64,000 nt of DNA from Terriglobales bacterium (GTDB lineage: Bacteria > Acidobacteriota > Terriglobia > Terriglobales > Acidobacteriaceae), in the NCBI GenBank assembly GCA_030038475.1, contig JASHOU010000216.1, positions 95,715-159,714 on the forward strand. Reading direction: 5' to 3'. How positions within the stretch are numbered: position 1 is the first letter of the stretch; each line of letters begins with the position of its first letter. Made by a program: the position numbers and the translations under genes. The notes beneath the pieces were generated by a model. The model worked only from the letters and a program-made list of their open reading frames with translations, made no database searches and was not told the DNA's origin. Below are positions 27,659-35,697 of the stretch, piece by piece.

Positions 27659-29664
27659 GAGCCTCCTCCATTGACAATGTTAGCCGTGACAATGTTAGGC
27701 GTGACGTTGTTAAGCCTGACGTTGTTAGGTCCGACGTTGTCAGGCCCGACAACGTTAAGCCGAATCCAGTCTGGACAAGTCACCTGCTGCTTCTGCAAGT
27801 CTAAAACCCATAGCGAACCATTACCGTTTTGCGCCTGACATTCGAAACCGTTATGGCGATAGAAATCCTTGACCAGCGAATTCTTTTTCGTAGACAGAAA
27901 CCAACCGACCAGCCGTTTGCAGCCTCGAGCCTTGGCGTTTCGCGCCACGTGTGACAACAGTACTTCCTCAACCGACCTTCCGATTACCCGGCAACTTAGC
28001 AGAAAAGTGTCGATTGCACAGGTATCTTCTTCGTCACAGGTGATGGCAACGCCAACTAATCCATGGTCCCCGAACCGGTCTTTCACTCGGATGGAAAGCA
28101 CCTGGCAACCGGGGTTAGCCGCCAGTTCGGCGATTTGCTGCTCGCTGTAGCGCCGAGTGGTGAGATTGAACTGATTGGTTTTCTGCGTCAGTTGGGAAAT
28201 ACGGGCTAAAGTTATGGGCACAAGCGGCGCAATTTCAGCCTCCTGCCGAAGATGACGGCAAAAATCCTCTTTCGACGAAAAACTGTTCTCGGCGCGGGCG
28301 CGTTCGCGCTGTTCTGCGTAGAACATGGTGCGCTGCCGGTCTTCGATCGACAGAGTCAGCCGTTCGAACGCGGGACAATCGCGTACCAGAGCGGCATATT
28401 GCATCGGATCAGCCTTCATCGACTCGTATTGCTTCGGATCTTCGGGAAGATCCAGGACCAACACTTCTGGAAGTGCGGCCCGAACCTGCTCCCGCTCGAA
28501 AGGATTGTCATCGAGAAAGGCGAGGCTATCCAGACCTATATTCAATTCTGCGGCGATCTCTCGCAGACCTTGAGGCTTGTCGTTCCAGTTGATGCGCATC
28601 GCGGCAAAGTTCGCGGGTCGCAGCAACATGCCAGGATGCTTTTCCAGCACCTCTATCGCGTCATCCGCATTGTTTTTGCTACAAATGGCGAGCAGAATAC
28701 CCTTGCGCGAAAGGTCCAGCAAGGCCCGTTGTAAGAGTTGATAAGCCGCGCCGGGATACTCTATGCCGAGTTGAATGCTGTTCATTCCGTCTTCACCGAT
28801 GACTCCACCCCAAAGCGTGTTATCGAGATCGACCACCAGTGCTTTGGCCGTCTTTCCACTGAGTGGAATCAGCAACCGTAACCATTCGTTGGCGAGGTGA
28901 ATCAGCTGCGGCGCTGCAATCGGTAGGCCGACGGAGAGAAGCTTGCGCTCGTCCTGCCAACGCAGGCGTCCATGGCGTGCAATCAAAGCATCGTAGTCGA
29001 GAATGTAGACTCCGCGGTGTTCGCGGGCGATGCGGCGGAGCTCCCGATTCATGGTTTGTATTGCATCCGACTGCCCGATCTCCACTTGAGAATCGAGCAC
29101 CCCGAATGCGGCACGGGGCGGTTGTTCGAGAGTATGCACGATAAGCGTCGCTTCGCTATGCTCACGGAACGACGCGATGAGTTGTGCCAAAGTGCTGCAC
29201 ACGCGTTGGGTTGCGTCGTGAATTGCGGAGGATACAAGATCGGAGGATGCAAGCCCGGAATACTCCTGCCACAAATCGCCAGCAATATCGACGGTTCGCA
29301 CTGCGAGGATGACAACGTCAGGTACGAAGCGGTAAAGAGAGCTTCCCTTATCGAGAATCTCCTGCGCGTAGGCGTTGAAGTCGCCGATGTGAACCTGAAG
29401 GTCGATCCGATAGCGAAACGCCGCAGCTCGCAAAAGTGGAATGGCTGGCTCGAGCGTAAAAGAGCGAACAACCGCGATGCGAAGAGGTAACAGGTTGAGT
29501 CGATCGCGCAGCTTTTCTATCCGCGAGACTATAAACGCAGCAGATGCCGGACTGGTCTCATGCCGCCAAAGTTCGTCGATTGCAGCAGCCGCGGCGTCGA
29601 CGCTCGACGACGAAATCAGGCGGTTAATTTCGCCGCGAAGATCCGAAATCTTATTTTCTGCCAT
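27655..29664 (-). CDS. FkbH-like HAD-IIIC enzyme (glyceryl-ACP synthesis)
   Basis: 669 residues. Residues 1-270 are a SGNH/GDSL-like part; the HAD core has VVDLDNTLWGGVIGEDG near 275 and FLDDNPFEREQV near 370; the C-terminal part (about 500-625) is GNAT-like (LVGWFLSTKKNSLVKDFYRHNGF region). FkbH-type enzymes are known to take 1,3-bisphosphoglycerate, dephosphorylate it and load D-glycerate on an ACP thiol; the ACP gene directly follows. The last 33 residues are a pentapeptide repeat with the pattern x-N-x-V-x, encoded by a 15-bp tandem repeat, and look like a recent addition outside the fold. Expected product: glyceryl-S-ACP for transfer to a sugar. Confidence 0.88.
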   Translation of the reverse strand: MAENKISDLRGEINRLISSSSVDAAAAAIDELWRHETSPASAAFIVSRIEKLRDRLNLLPLRIAVVRSFTLEPAIPLLRAAAFRYRIDLQVHIGDFNAYAQEILDKGSSLYRFVPDVVILAVRTVDIAGDLWQEYSGLASSDLVSSAIHDATQRVCSTLAQLIASFREHSEATLIVHTLEQPPRAAFGVLDSQVEIGQSDAIQTMNRELRRIAREHRGVYILDYDALIARHGRLRWQDERKLLSVGLPIAAPQLIHLANEWLRLLIPLSGKTAKALVVDLDNTLWGGVIGEDGMNSIQLGIEYPGAAYQLLQRALLDLSRKGILLAICSKNNADDAIEVLEKHPGMLLRPANFAAMRINWNDKPQGLREIAAELNIGLDSLAFLDDNPFEREQVRAALPEVLVLDLPEDPKQYESMKADPMQYAALVRDCPAFERLTLSIEDRQRTMFYAEQRERARAENSFSSKEDFCRHLRQEAEIAPLVPITLARISQLTQKTNQFNLTTRRYSEQQIAELAANPGCQVLSIRVKDRFGDHGLVGVAITCDEEDTCAIDTFLLSCRVIGRSVEEVLLSHVARNAKARGCKRLVGWFLSTKKNSLVKDFYRHNGFECQAQNGNGSLWVLDLQKQQVTCPDWIRLNVVGPDNVGPNNVRLNNVTPNIVTANIVNGGGS
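27672..27761. repeat. 15-bp tandem repeat (six units) at the 3' end of the FkbH-like gene
   Basis: Six consecutive 15-base units with consensus YGACRWYGTTARGCC on the plus strand (for example TGACAATGTTAGCCG then TGACAATGTTAGGCG). Being a multiple of three, unit gain or loss keeps the FkbH frame and changes the tail by five residues. It ends 13 bases from the start codon of the downstream ACP gene. Confidence 0.93.
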
Positions 29665-29757
29665 CGTCTCTCAACGTTCGTAATACTCGCCGATAGTGAG
29701 CTAATAGCGTAACTGTGCCCAAGAGCGCGCTAAGCGGCCTGTTCTTTCAGTCCGAGT

Positions 29758-30522
29758 TTATCCGATCTGGGCAAAAGAAATAGCGGAAGCAAAGGGGCAG
29801 CGCTCGATGCGATAGTCGCGCAGATTTAGAGTTTCAAGCACGGCAATGGATTCGCCACGCCAGTCTTTAAGATTCAATTCGTCGAATCCAATGACCGCGC
29901 CCTTGGGCATGCGCGGTAGGAAATGCTTGAGAGCGGCAAGGGTGGGTTCGTAGATGTCGAAATCCAGATACAAGAGGCTGACGATAAGCTGCGGATTCTC
30001 CCGCAAATATTGCGGGATTGTCTTGGTTGCATCGCCACGAACGAGTTCGACTTTCGGGACGTGGCCAACGAACCGGTTGCTATCGAAAAGGGCAACGCAT
30101 TCTTTGAGATGATCGTAGGAATCAACCGCAAGTCCGCCGGGACGCGCCTCTGCCGACTCACTCGACCGATCCCGTTCCGAAAGCTGCGGAAAACCGCTGA
30201 AAGTGTCAACACCGATAACCCGGCGCTGATGGTTCGCGGGCTCAAAGATGGCGCTGAACTGCGCCCAAGCCATCAATCCGCTGCCGTGGAGTACTCCGCA
30301 TTCGACGATCGAACCCTGAATTTCGAGCACACGCTTGAAGATCTCATACCGAACCAGAAAATTCGTCAGGTCTTGCCTGGGCGTGTAAAGAGTGAAATTG
30401 CGCAGTTTGTCGAGGTTCGAAAATGGACTCTCGGCAATGCATTGCTCCATTCGGACTGCATAGCTCTGCTCCTTTTCCGAGCGGGTCGTGCTGGATTGCC
30501 TGGATTGTGTTTTCGCCGCCAT
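29758..30522 (-). CDS. TylF/MycF-type SAM O-methyltransferase
   Basis: 254 residues from the ATG at 30522 (an ATG at 30615 would overlap the upstream gene by 65 bases). Signature blocks: GSIVECGVLHGSGLMAW (SAM site), RRVIGVDTFSGFPQLSE, LLYLDFDIYEPTLAALKHF with the metal-binding Asp residues, and GAVIGFDELN. TylF/MycF enzymes methylate sugar hydroxyls of macrolides using Mg2+, and relatives in glycan loci methylate sugars or glyceryl groups. Between FkbH/ACP and DUF4910 genes, it most plausibly methylates the glyceryl group or pseudaminic acid. Confidence 0.87.
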   Translation of the reverse strand: MAAKTQSRQSSTTRSEKEQSYAVRMEQCIAESPFSNLDKLRNFTLYTPRQDLTNFLVRYEIFKRVLEIQGSIVECGVLHGSGLMAWAQFSAIFEPANHQRRVIGVDTFSGFPQLSERDRSSESAEARPGGLAVDSYDHLKECVALFDSNRFVGHVPKVELVRGDATKTIPQYLRENPQLIVSLLYLDFDIYEPTLAALKHFLPRMPKGAVIGFDELNLKDWRGESIAVLETLNLRDYRIERCPFASAISFAQIG

Positions 30523-30550
30523 CTTGAAGCTTTCCCTGACCCAACCTTTA

Positions 30551-31891
30551 TTACTCGACCCGTTCGAGCAGTTGTTTGCGCAACAGCCGATCAACGATCG
30601 GCCAGCATGTTTCAACCGGCACGCCGATGCGGTCGGCGAGCGAAATCAAGTCTCGTTCTCCGTCGGCATAGGCGAGAATATTCATCATAATTTGCAGCCC
30701 AGTCTGCACTTCATCTTGCACCCCGCTGCCGTGTTTGCTCAAAGTCGGATACAAACCTCGCTTCCCTAACTGCGGCTCACCGAGACATGTTGTGCGGTAG
30801 GTCGCGTTGGCCTCGATCAGCGAGATACACCTCTGCAGCGCCCCGAAGGCACCAGCGAGTCCCTGCGGGGAGATCATACTCAGGTTGTCGAGCGAGGTGT
30901 GATACTCGGGATAAGTTCCATACTTCGATCGCATCAGCGACACAACCGGCAAATCAATGCCGGGACTGCAATACTGCCGCTCGTCGCTGCCGCGCTCCAG
31001 AAAACTGTAAGCAATGCAATCGGGATAGTAATGCTTGATCACGTGCCGCGTTATGGAATCGGCAAGCGTGTTGCCCTCGCGCGATTCAAGAAAGGAGTAA
31101 GCGCGATCGTCGCCGACGCAGGTAATCACGTAGCCGGCGATGGTATTGCGCTTCATAACCTCAAGATGCCGGCTGAGGTAAGTAATCGAACCAATGGTTT
31201 CGGGAATGAAAACAATTCGGTAGGTATAGCGGCGCTCTGGAAAAGAACACAACCAACGCCCGAGCGCCGCGGTCACGATCGGGCCTGAGAGTTCGTTATT
31301 GGCCATTGAGGGATGGCAGACGTAGGTCGAAAGCAGAACTTCGCGCTCTTCAATTCCGGGAAGGATCATCTCGCCGTAAGTCAACGATCCGGGGTTCAGA
31401 CTGCTGTCAATGAGCACGCGGTATTTGCCCGGGCGCAGTTCGTCGCGCATGCGTTGGCTGAGACAGAAGCCCCAGCGCCGTTCGTAGTATGAAGTGACGT
31501 AGGGAATCGCATCCGGCATGGAGGGCAGGGAGTGCAGGTGCAGTTGCAGTTCTTCGAGCGTCATTTCCTCCGAAATAGGCTCGGAATAACCCACCACGTG
31601 AAGATTGTTCTCGCGGAAATCGACGATGCGCGCGCCATCTTCACCGGCAATGAAAGCGTCACGAATGTTCCACTCGTCGGGAACCGTCCAGTCGAAGACA
31701 TTTGTCCCCGACGGCACTTCAAAAAGTTTTAGCGAGGGCAAGATGTCATGCAGATAGCGCAGCGTCTCGCGAACACCTTCGCCGGTAATGCTGCGACAAA
31801 TCGGGAACAAGTCGCAGGCCCAGCCGTACATCTCATCGCCAATGTCCGTGTCGCTCATCGTCCGATGCATGCTAGCGGCAATCGTGGACAC
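30551..31891 (-). CDS. DUF4910 (aminopeptidase-like, DUF2172) protein with C-terminal winged helix
   Basis: 446 residues from GTG at 31891, five bases after [23 protein letters not shown] near residue 30 is the hallmark N-terminal block of this family. An M28 peptidase-like fold follows, with candidate metal ligands in [16 protein letters not shown] (His, Asn/Asp), VFIPETIGS (Glu) and [10 protein letters not shown] (His). The last 80 residues look like a winged helix ([20 protein letters not shown]). Members are common in nonulosonate and LPS loci; the Campylobacter member (Cj1295, from memory) is needed for the dimethylglyceryl form of pseudaminic acid. A hydrolase/amidase step removing an N-acyl group before re-acylation is my inference. 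Confidence 0.85.
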   Translation of the reverse strand: MSTIAASMHRTMSDTDIGDEMYGWACDLFPICRSITGEGVRETLRYLHDILPSLKLFEVPSGTNVFDWTVPDEWNIRDAFIAGEDGARIVDFRENNLHVVGYSEPISEEMTLEELQLHLHSLPSMPDAIPYVTSYYERRWGFCLSQRMRDELRPGKYRVLIDSSLNPGSLTYGEMILPGIEEREVLLSTYVCHPSMANNELSGPIVTAALGRWLCSFPERRYTYRIVFIPETIGSITYLSRHLEVMKRNTIAGYVITCVGDDRAYSFLESREGNTLADSITRHVIKHYYPDCIAYSFLERGSDERQYCSPGIDLPVVSLMRSKYGTYPEYHTSLDNLSMISPQGLAGAFGALQRCISLIEANATYRTTCLGEPQLGKRGLYPTLSKHGSGVQDEVQTGLQIMMNILAYADGERDLISLADRIGVPVETCWPIVDRLLRKQLLERVE

Positions 31892-31900
31892 AAATTCTCC

Positions 31901-32788
31901 TCAGTTCTCGGCGCCTTCCGCGATTAGAGACACGGGATCCTCGTCCAACATCTTCCACGCCGCGTCAAAAATGTCATTTGCGGAGACAGCCATGATTCGC
32001 GATCTGCCGACATCGGCGGTGCGCAGTTTCCCATCGTCGGCAAGGCGCTTCTGCAAGCGCCCAAAATCGCCTTCCGATTTCCGGGTCAGATCGCGCACGT
32101 TGTAGACGACCGAACATTCATACCTCTCGCGGTTCGGCAAAATAATTGTGCCCGAAAATACCTTCTTATAGCGATAATCCACTCCATGCGCCGTCTCAAC
32201 ATAGTGAACAAACGTGCCACCACGATTCATCGAACAACCTAAGTCGACGATATGGGCGTTCAAGCGATGTAAGGCTGCGAAAACCGAATCCGGCCCAAAG
32301 CATTCCTTGACGGGGATTGCGCACAATTCTCGCGCCAGCGGTCCTCGGCAGGCAAAACTAAAGATAGGATCGGGAGAGCGGCAAACGCCAGGTAGTGTGC
32401 GGAAACGCTCGCTTACCATTCCCACCGCGCTCGGAGTGCAGAGAATGTCAAACGGCTCGCCCTTCGTAAAACTATAGCTAAAGGTGGGGATGACCAGCGT
32501 TCCCGAAGCGCCGATAGCCGCTTCGATGGCTTCGATCAAGAGATCGAGGCGTTGCTCTGCCGGCATGGGCGGAAACTGGGCGGCAACGATCGCATCGGCA
32601 TGAACCAGAACCGTGCCTCCTCGGCTCATACCGATCGAAAGCAAAGCGTCAGTCACGTCACCCGGCCTGATGCCGAACTCAATCGCTCCTCCATTGCCAT
32701 GCCGTGCTTGCACTCTGCCCCGCACAAGTTCGATTTTCTTGAACTGCCTATCATAAATTATCCAACTGTTGACGCTAACGCCGACCAT
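31901..32788 (-). CDS. AAC(3)-type N-acyltransferase
   Basis: 295 residues from the ATG at 32788, preceded by GGAAGAAAG; frames extending to 32941 cross the divergent gene and lack ribosome sites. TVLVHADAIV, GASGTLVIPTFSYSFTKGEPFD, GMVSERFRTLPGVCRSPDP and RGGTFVHYVETAHGVDYRYKK are the aminoglycoside 3-N-acetyltransferase (AAC(3)/YokD) fold signatures, including the catalytic His of FVHYVE. Despite the family name, in glycan loci these enzymes acylate amino sugars. With FkbH and ACP nearby the donor may be glyceryl-ACP and the acceptor an amino group of a nonulosonate precursor. Antibiotic resistance is an unlikely role here. Confidence 0.87.
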   Translation of the reverse strand: MVGVSVNSWIIYDRQFKKIELVRGRVQARHGNGGAIEFGIRPGDVTDALLSIGMSRGGTVLVHADAIVAAQFPPMPAEQRLDLLIEAIEAAIGASGTLVIPTFSYSFTKGEPFDILCTPSAVGMVSERFRTLPGVCRSPDPIFSFACRGPLARELCAIPVKECFGPDSVFAALHRLNAHIVDLGCSMNRGGTFVHYVETAHGVDYRYKKVFSGTIILPNRERYECSVVYNVRDLTRKSEGDFGRLQKRLADDGKLRTADVGRSRIMAVSANDIFDAAWKMLDEDPVSLIAEGAEN

Positions 32789-32840
32789 TAGACTTTCTTC
32801 CGGCTGCTGTGTGGTTGGTATACTCGCAGTCATTGACTCA

Positions 32841-34643
32841 ATGAAAATTCTATTAGTGCATCCCAGCGATTCCGTTGAAACAGGACCGTGGACGGAAACG
32901 AAGTGGGATCTGGTCGTCGATCTGGGTTGGTCTGGACGCACTTTTTACTCGCAACAGGCGGAGCGCTTCGGATGCAGCGTGCGCAGCATTTTCGATCTGT
33001 CCGATCATGAGCAGCATCGATGCCAGTTGCGAGAGCTTCTGAGCGTGGGATTGAATAAGGTGGTCGACTCGGAATCGTTTGACTGGTGGGACAGTTTTTG
33101 CGGATTCGTATATGAACCGATCGAGCAAGTTATGCGCGTTTCGAACTTGGCGGACGAGATCCCGGCGCAGAGCGAGATCGTTGCCACACGTCCAAACACC
33201 GCGACCAAACTCCTTTCATCTTTACTGCAACGCGATATCAGTTCTTTTTCTTCTGAGCAAAAAATCAATTTGGGGGTCGCGGCGCGACGCTGCGTGGAGA
33301 AGGTAGTCGCGCTCCAGCCCTGGCAGATGATGGAAATCGCTTTGGACAAGTGGGACACCGATTACCGTCTCCGAAGAATGCTGACGCGCTCTCATCGGCC
33401 ATTGGCGACCCCGGTGGTATTGCTGCCATCCGCTTATGTAAATGTATCCCGGGCTCAGTTGGCCTATGCGCAGATGTTGCCGCATCGCCGATTCCTGCTC
33501 GTCGTCACCCGCCACAGTGGCCGCCGCGTCGAGCTTCCGGCCAATGTCGAGCTTCGCTCGCTTGCCGCTTATGCTCCGGGTCGCTCGGCTTCAACAGAAA
33601 GCGAACGCATCTGCTTGCTGCGAAAGTGGCACAGATTGTTGCAGGAACGCTTCGCGCCGAATCGCGTGCTTGATATGGCCGCGAAAATCGGTGTCTTTGA
33701 CAAATTCGACAACTTCCTGAGGAACGTCCTTTGGGTTCGCGATGCCTGGCGCGAGGTGCTGACGAGAGAGCCGATAACGGCTGTTCTCTCCGCAGATGAG
33801 AACAACGCCTTTACCCGGCTGCCGGTGGCGCTCGCCAGAGCGCGCAATATAAGGACGGTGTTCTGCGATCACGGCGCGTTGAATTTCACTCTGGGAATAA
33901 GGAAGACTTCCTCTGGTACTTACCTGGCAGCCGGGACGATGGCACGCGACTACATGGTTGAATGGTGTGGTGTTCCCGCACACAAAGTTGTGGTCGGCGC
34001 ACCGCAGAAAATGTGCAGATCGTTCCGTTCCGGTAGCGACGAGTGGCCCGAGAACCAACCAGGGCACGGGAACGACAAGGGGATCGACAAGAAGAAAGAC
34101 TGGATCTTGTTCTTTTCCGAGCAATACGAGCTCTCTTCTGCAAGAACCCTGACTTTTTATTCTGAATTGTTACCGGAACTGTGCTTGCTCGCCCGTCAAT
34201 CGAACCGCAAAGTGATTGTCAAATTGCATCCCTTCGAAAGCTACCGCATGCGACGGGCGATGATTGACAGAGTACTCTCTGCAGAAGAAAGAAACCTCGT
34301 CGAAGTGCGCCACGGTGCCATGACACCCGATCTGTTCGAGCGAGGATGGTTCAGCGTTACCGTGGAGTCAAGCGTGGCAGTGGAAAACACGATCAACGGA
34401 GTACCTTGCTTTTTATGCCGGTGGTTCGATGCGTCCTGGTACGACTATGCGTTGCAGTACGCGAAATACTCAGCCGGATATCCGATCAATTCGCCCCAGG
34501 AAATTCGCGGCATTCCGCACATTCTCGAAGAGATCAAGATCAGCGACGCAACCCGTAGATCTCTCGAAACCTGCATCAGTCCCGAGCGACTCGAGTCGGT
34601 CTTATCGGGCACGTCAGATCCCAAGCGGCTCGTCAGCGCGTAA
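32841..34643 (+). CDS. GT-B-like glycosyltransferase, candidate nonulosonate transferase
   Basis: 600 residues starting MKILLVHPSDSVETG. The C-terminal half has the layout of CMP-sugar-using GT-B enzymes: TVFCDHGALNF, an HP motif (VKLHPFES, His near residue 463) and an SS motif (TVESSVAVENTINGVP, near 510), as in bacterial sialyltransferases and capsule Kdo transferases. The D/E-D/E-G motif of those families was not found. It lies on the opposite strand to all pathway genes, between the acyl cassette and pseI, and overlaps pseI tail-to-tail by 11 bases. It is the best candidate in the window to attach the pathway product, but the family could also be CDP-glycerol-transferase-like. Confidence 0.7.
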   Translation: MKILLVHPSDSVETGPWTETKWDLVVDLGWSGRTFYSQQAERFGCSVRSIFDLSDHEQHRCQLRELLSVGLNKVVDSESFDWWDSFCGFVYEPIEQVMRVSNLADEIPAQSEIVATRPNTATKLLSSLLQRDISSFSSEQKINLGVAARRCVEKVVALQPWQMMEIALDKWDTDYRLRRMLTRSHRPLATPVVLLPSAYVNVSRAQLAYAQMLPHRRFLLVVTRHSGRRVELPANVELRSLAAYAPGRSASTESERICLLRKWHRLLQERFAPNRVLDMAAKIGVFDKFDNFLRNVLWVRDAWREVLTREPITAVLSADENNAFTRLPVALARARNIRTVFCDHGALNFTLGIRKTSSGTYLAAGTMARDYMVEWCGVPAHKVVVGAPQKMCRSFRSGSDEWPENQPGHGNDKGIDKKKDWILFFSEQYELSSARTLTFYSELLPELCLLARQSNRKVIVKLHPFESYRMRRAMIDRVLSAEERNLVEVRHGAMTPDLFERGWFSVTVESSVAVENTINGVPCFLCRWFDASWYDYALQYAKYSAGYPINSPQEIRGIPHILEEIKISDATRRSLETCISPERLESVLSGTSDPKRLVSA

Positions 34644-35697
34644 CAAGATCCCAACTGAGCGGTGTTCCCCGCTCTACGTCGCAGGCAGCGAGTTTTCCCA
34701 GGACCTCATCCAAGTGTCTCGGATGGAGTCCGTCCGCTGGACGTATCGAGCGCACGTTTTGCCTGGAAAACAACTCGCCTTTTTTTACGTCCTCGACCAC
34801 AAAAAGAGAGCGGCGGAATTTGCGGCTGTTGGCTTCGCGCGTACTCGGGGCAAATTGAATTGTGCCGAGAGCTTTTTCGGCGGCGCGCACGGCTTCGACC
34901 ATCGCTTTGAATTCCTGCGGCTCTAAAGAAAAAGCGCTGTCGGGGCCACCATCGGCCCGGTGCAGGCAAAGATGCTTCTCGATGATGCACGCACCCAGCG
35001 CCACCGCCGCAACCGGCACGGCGATGCCCATGGTGTGATCGGACAGCCCCACCGCGCATTGAAACCGCCGGGCCAGTTCCGGAAGCGTAAGCAGATTCGC
35101 TTCCTCCGGTGGCGCCGGATACGCGCTCGTACACTTCAGCAGAGCAATTTGCATGGCGCCTGCCTCACGTGCCGCCTCGACCGCTTCTGAGATCTCCGAT
35201 TCGCTGGCCATGCCCGTGGACATTATCAGCGGCTTGCCGGTTCGAGCCATCTTCCGAATCAGGCCGGTATCGACCAGTTCAAACGACGCGACTTTGTGCG
35301 CGGGAACGCCCATCTGCTCGAGGAAATCCACGGCACTGTCATCGAAGGGGCTTGAGAATAAATGCATTCCCAGCTCTTCCGCGATTGCTTTCAGCTTCGG
35401 CTGCCACTCCCAGGGCGTGAACGCCTCCTGGTAGAGATCGTGCAGGGTGCGGCCATCCCAGAGTGTTCCGCTGGCAATCCGGAAACATTCTTTGTCGCTG
35501 TGCAGCGTGATCGTATCTGCGGTGTAGGTCTGGAGTTTCACGGCGTCGGCACCGGCATCTTTGGCGGCGCGAATAATACGCACCGCCTGGTCAAAACTTT
35601 GGTTGTGATTGGCGGAAAGTTCGGCAACGATGTAGACCGCCGACTGCGGACTGACGCGCCTTCCAGCAATCGTCAATGCGACAGTTTCAACTGGCAT
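34633..35697 (-). CDS. pseI: Pseudaminic acid synthase
   Basis: 354 residues from the ATG at 35697, overlapping the pseG-pseH gene by 11 bases; an in-frame ATG at 35736 lies deeper in that gene. NeuB-type TIM barrel: YIVAELSANHNQSFDQA, ADAVKLQTYTADTITL (the Pse-branch form), FSSPFDDSAVDFLE, STGMASESEI and KCTSAYPAPPEEANL, GLSDHTMGIAVPVAAVALGA. A C-terminal SAF (antifreeze-like) domain has RSLFVVEDVKKGELFSRQNVRSIRP. It condenses 6-deoxy-AltdiNAc with phosphoenolpyruvate to pseudaminic acid. ELSANHNQ and QTYTADT favour PseI over NeuB or LegI. Confidence 0.93.
   Translation of the reverse strand: MPVETVALTIAGRRVSPQSAVYIVAELSANHNQSFDQAVRIIRAAKDAGADAVKLQTYTADTITLHSDKECFRIASGTLWDGRTLHDLYQEAFTPWEWQPKLKAIAEELGMHLFSSPFDDSAVDFLEQMGVPAHKVASFELVDTGLIRKMARTGKPLIMSTGMASESEISEAVEAAREAGAMQIALLKCTSAYPAPPEEANLLTLPELARRFQCAVGLSDHTMGIAVPVAAVALGACIIEKHLCLHRADGGPDSAFSLEPQEFKAMVEAVRAAEKALGTIQFAPSTREANSRKFRRSLFVVEDVKKGELFSRQNVRSIRPADGLHPRHLDEVLGKLAACDVERGTPLSWDLVTR

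Noticed and set aside
31901..32788. Aminoglycoside resistance gene
   Set aside because: The fold is AAC(3)-type, but the operon context and the lack of mobile elements point to amino-sugar acylation.
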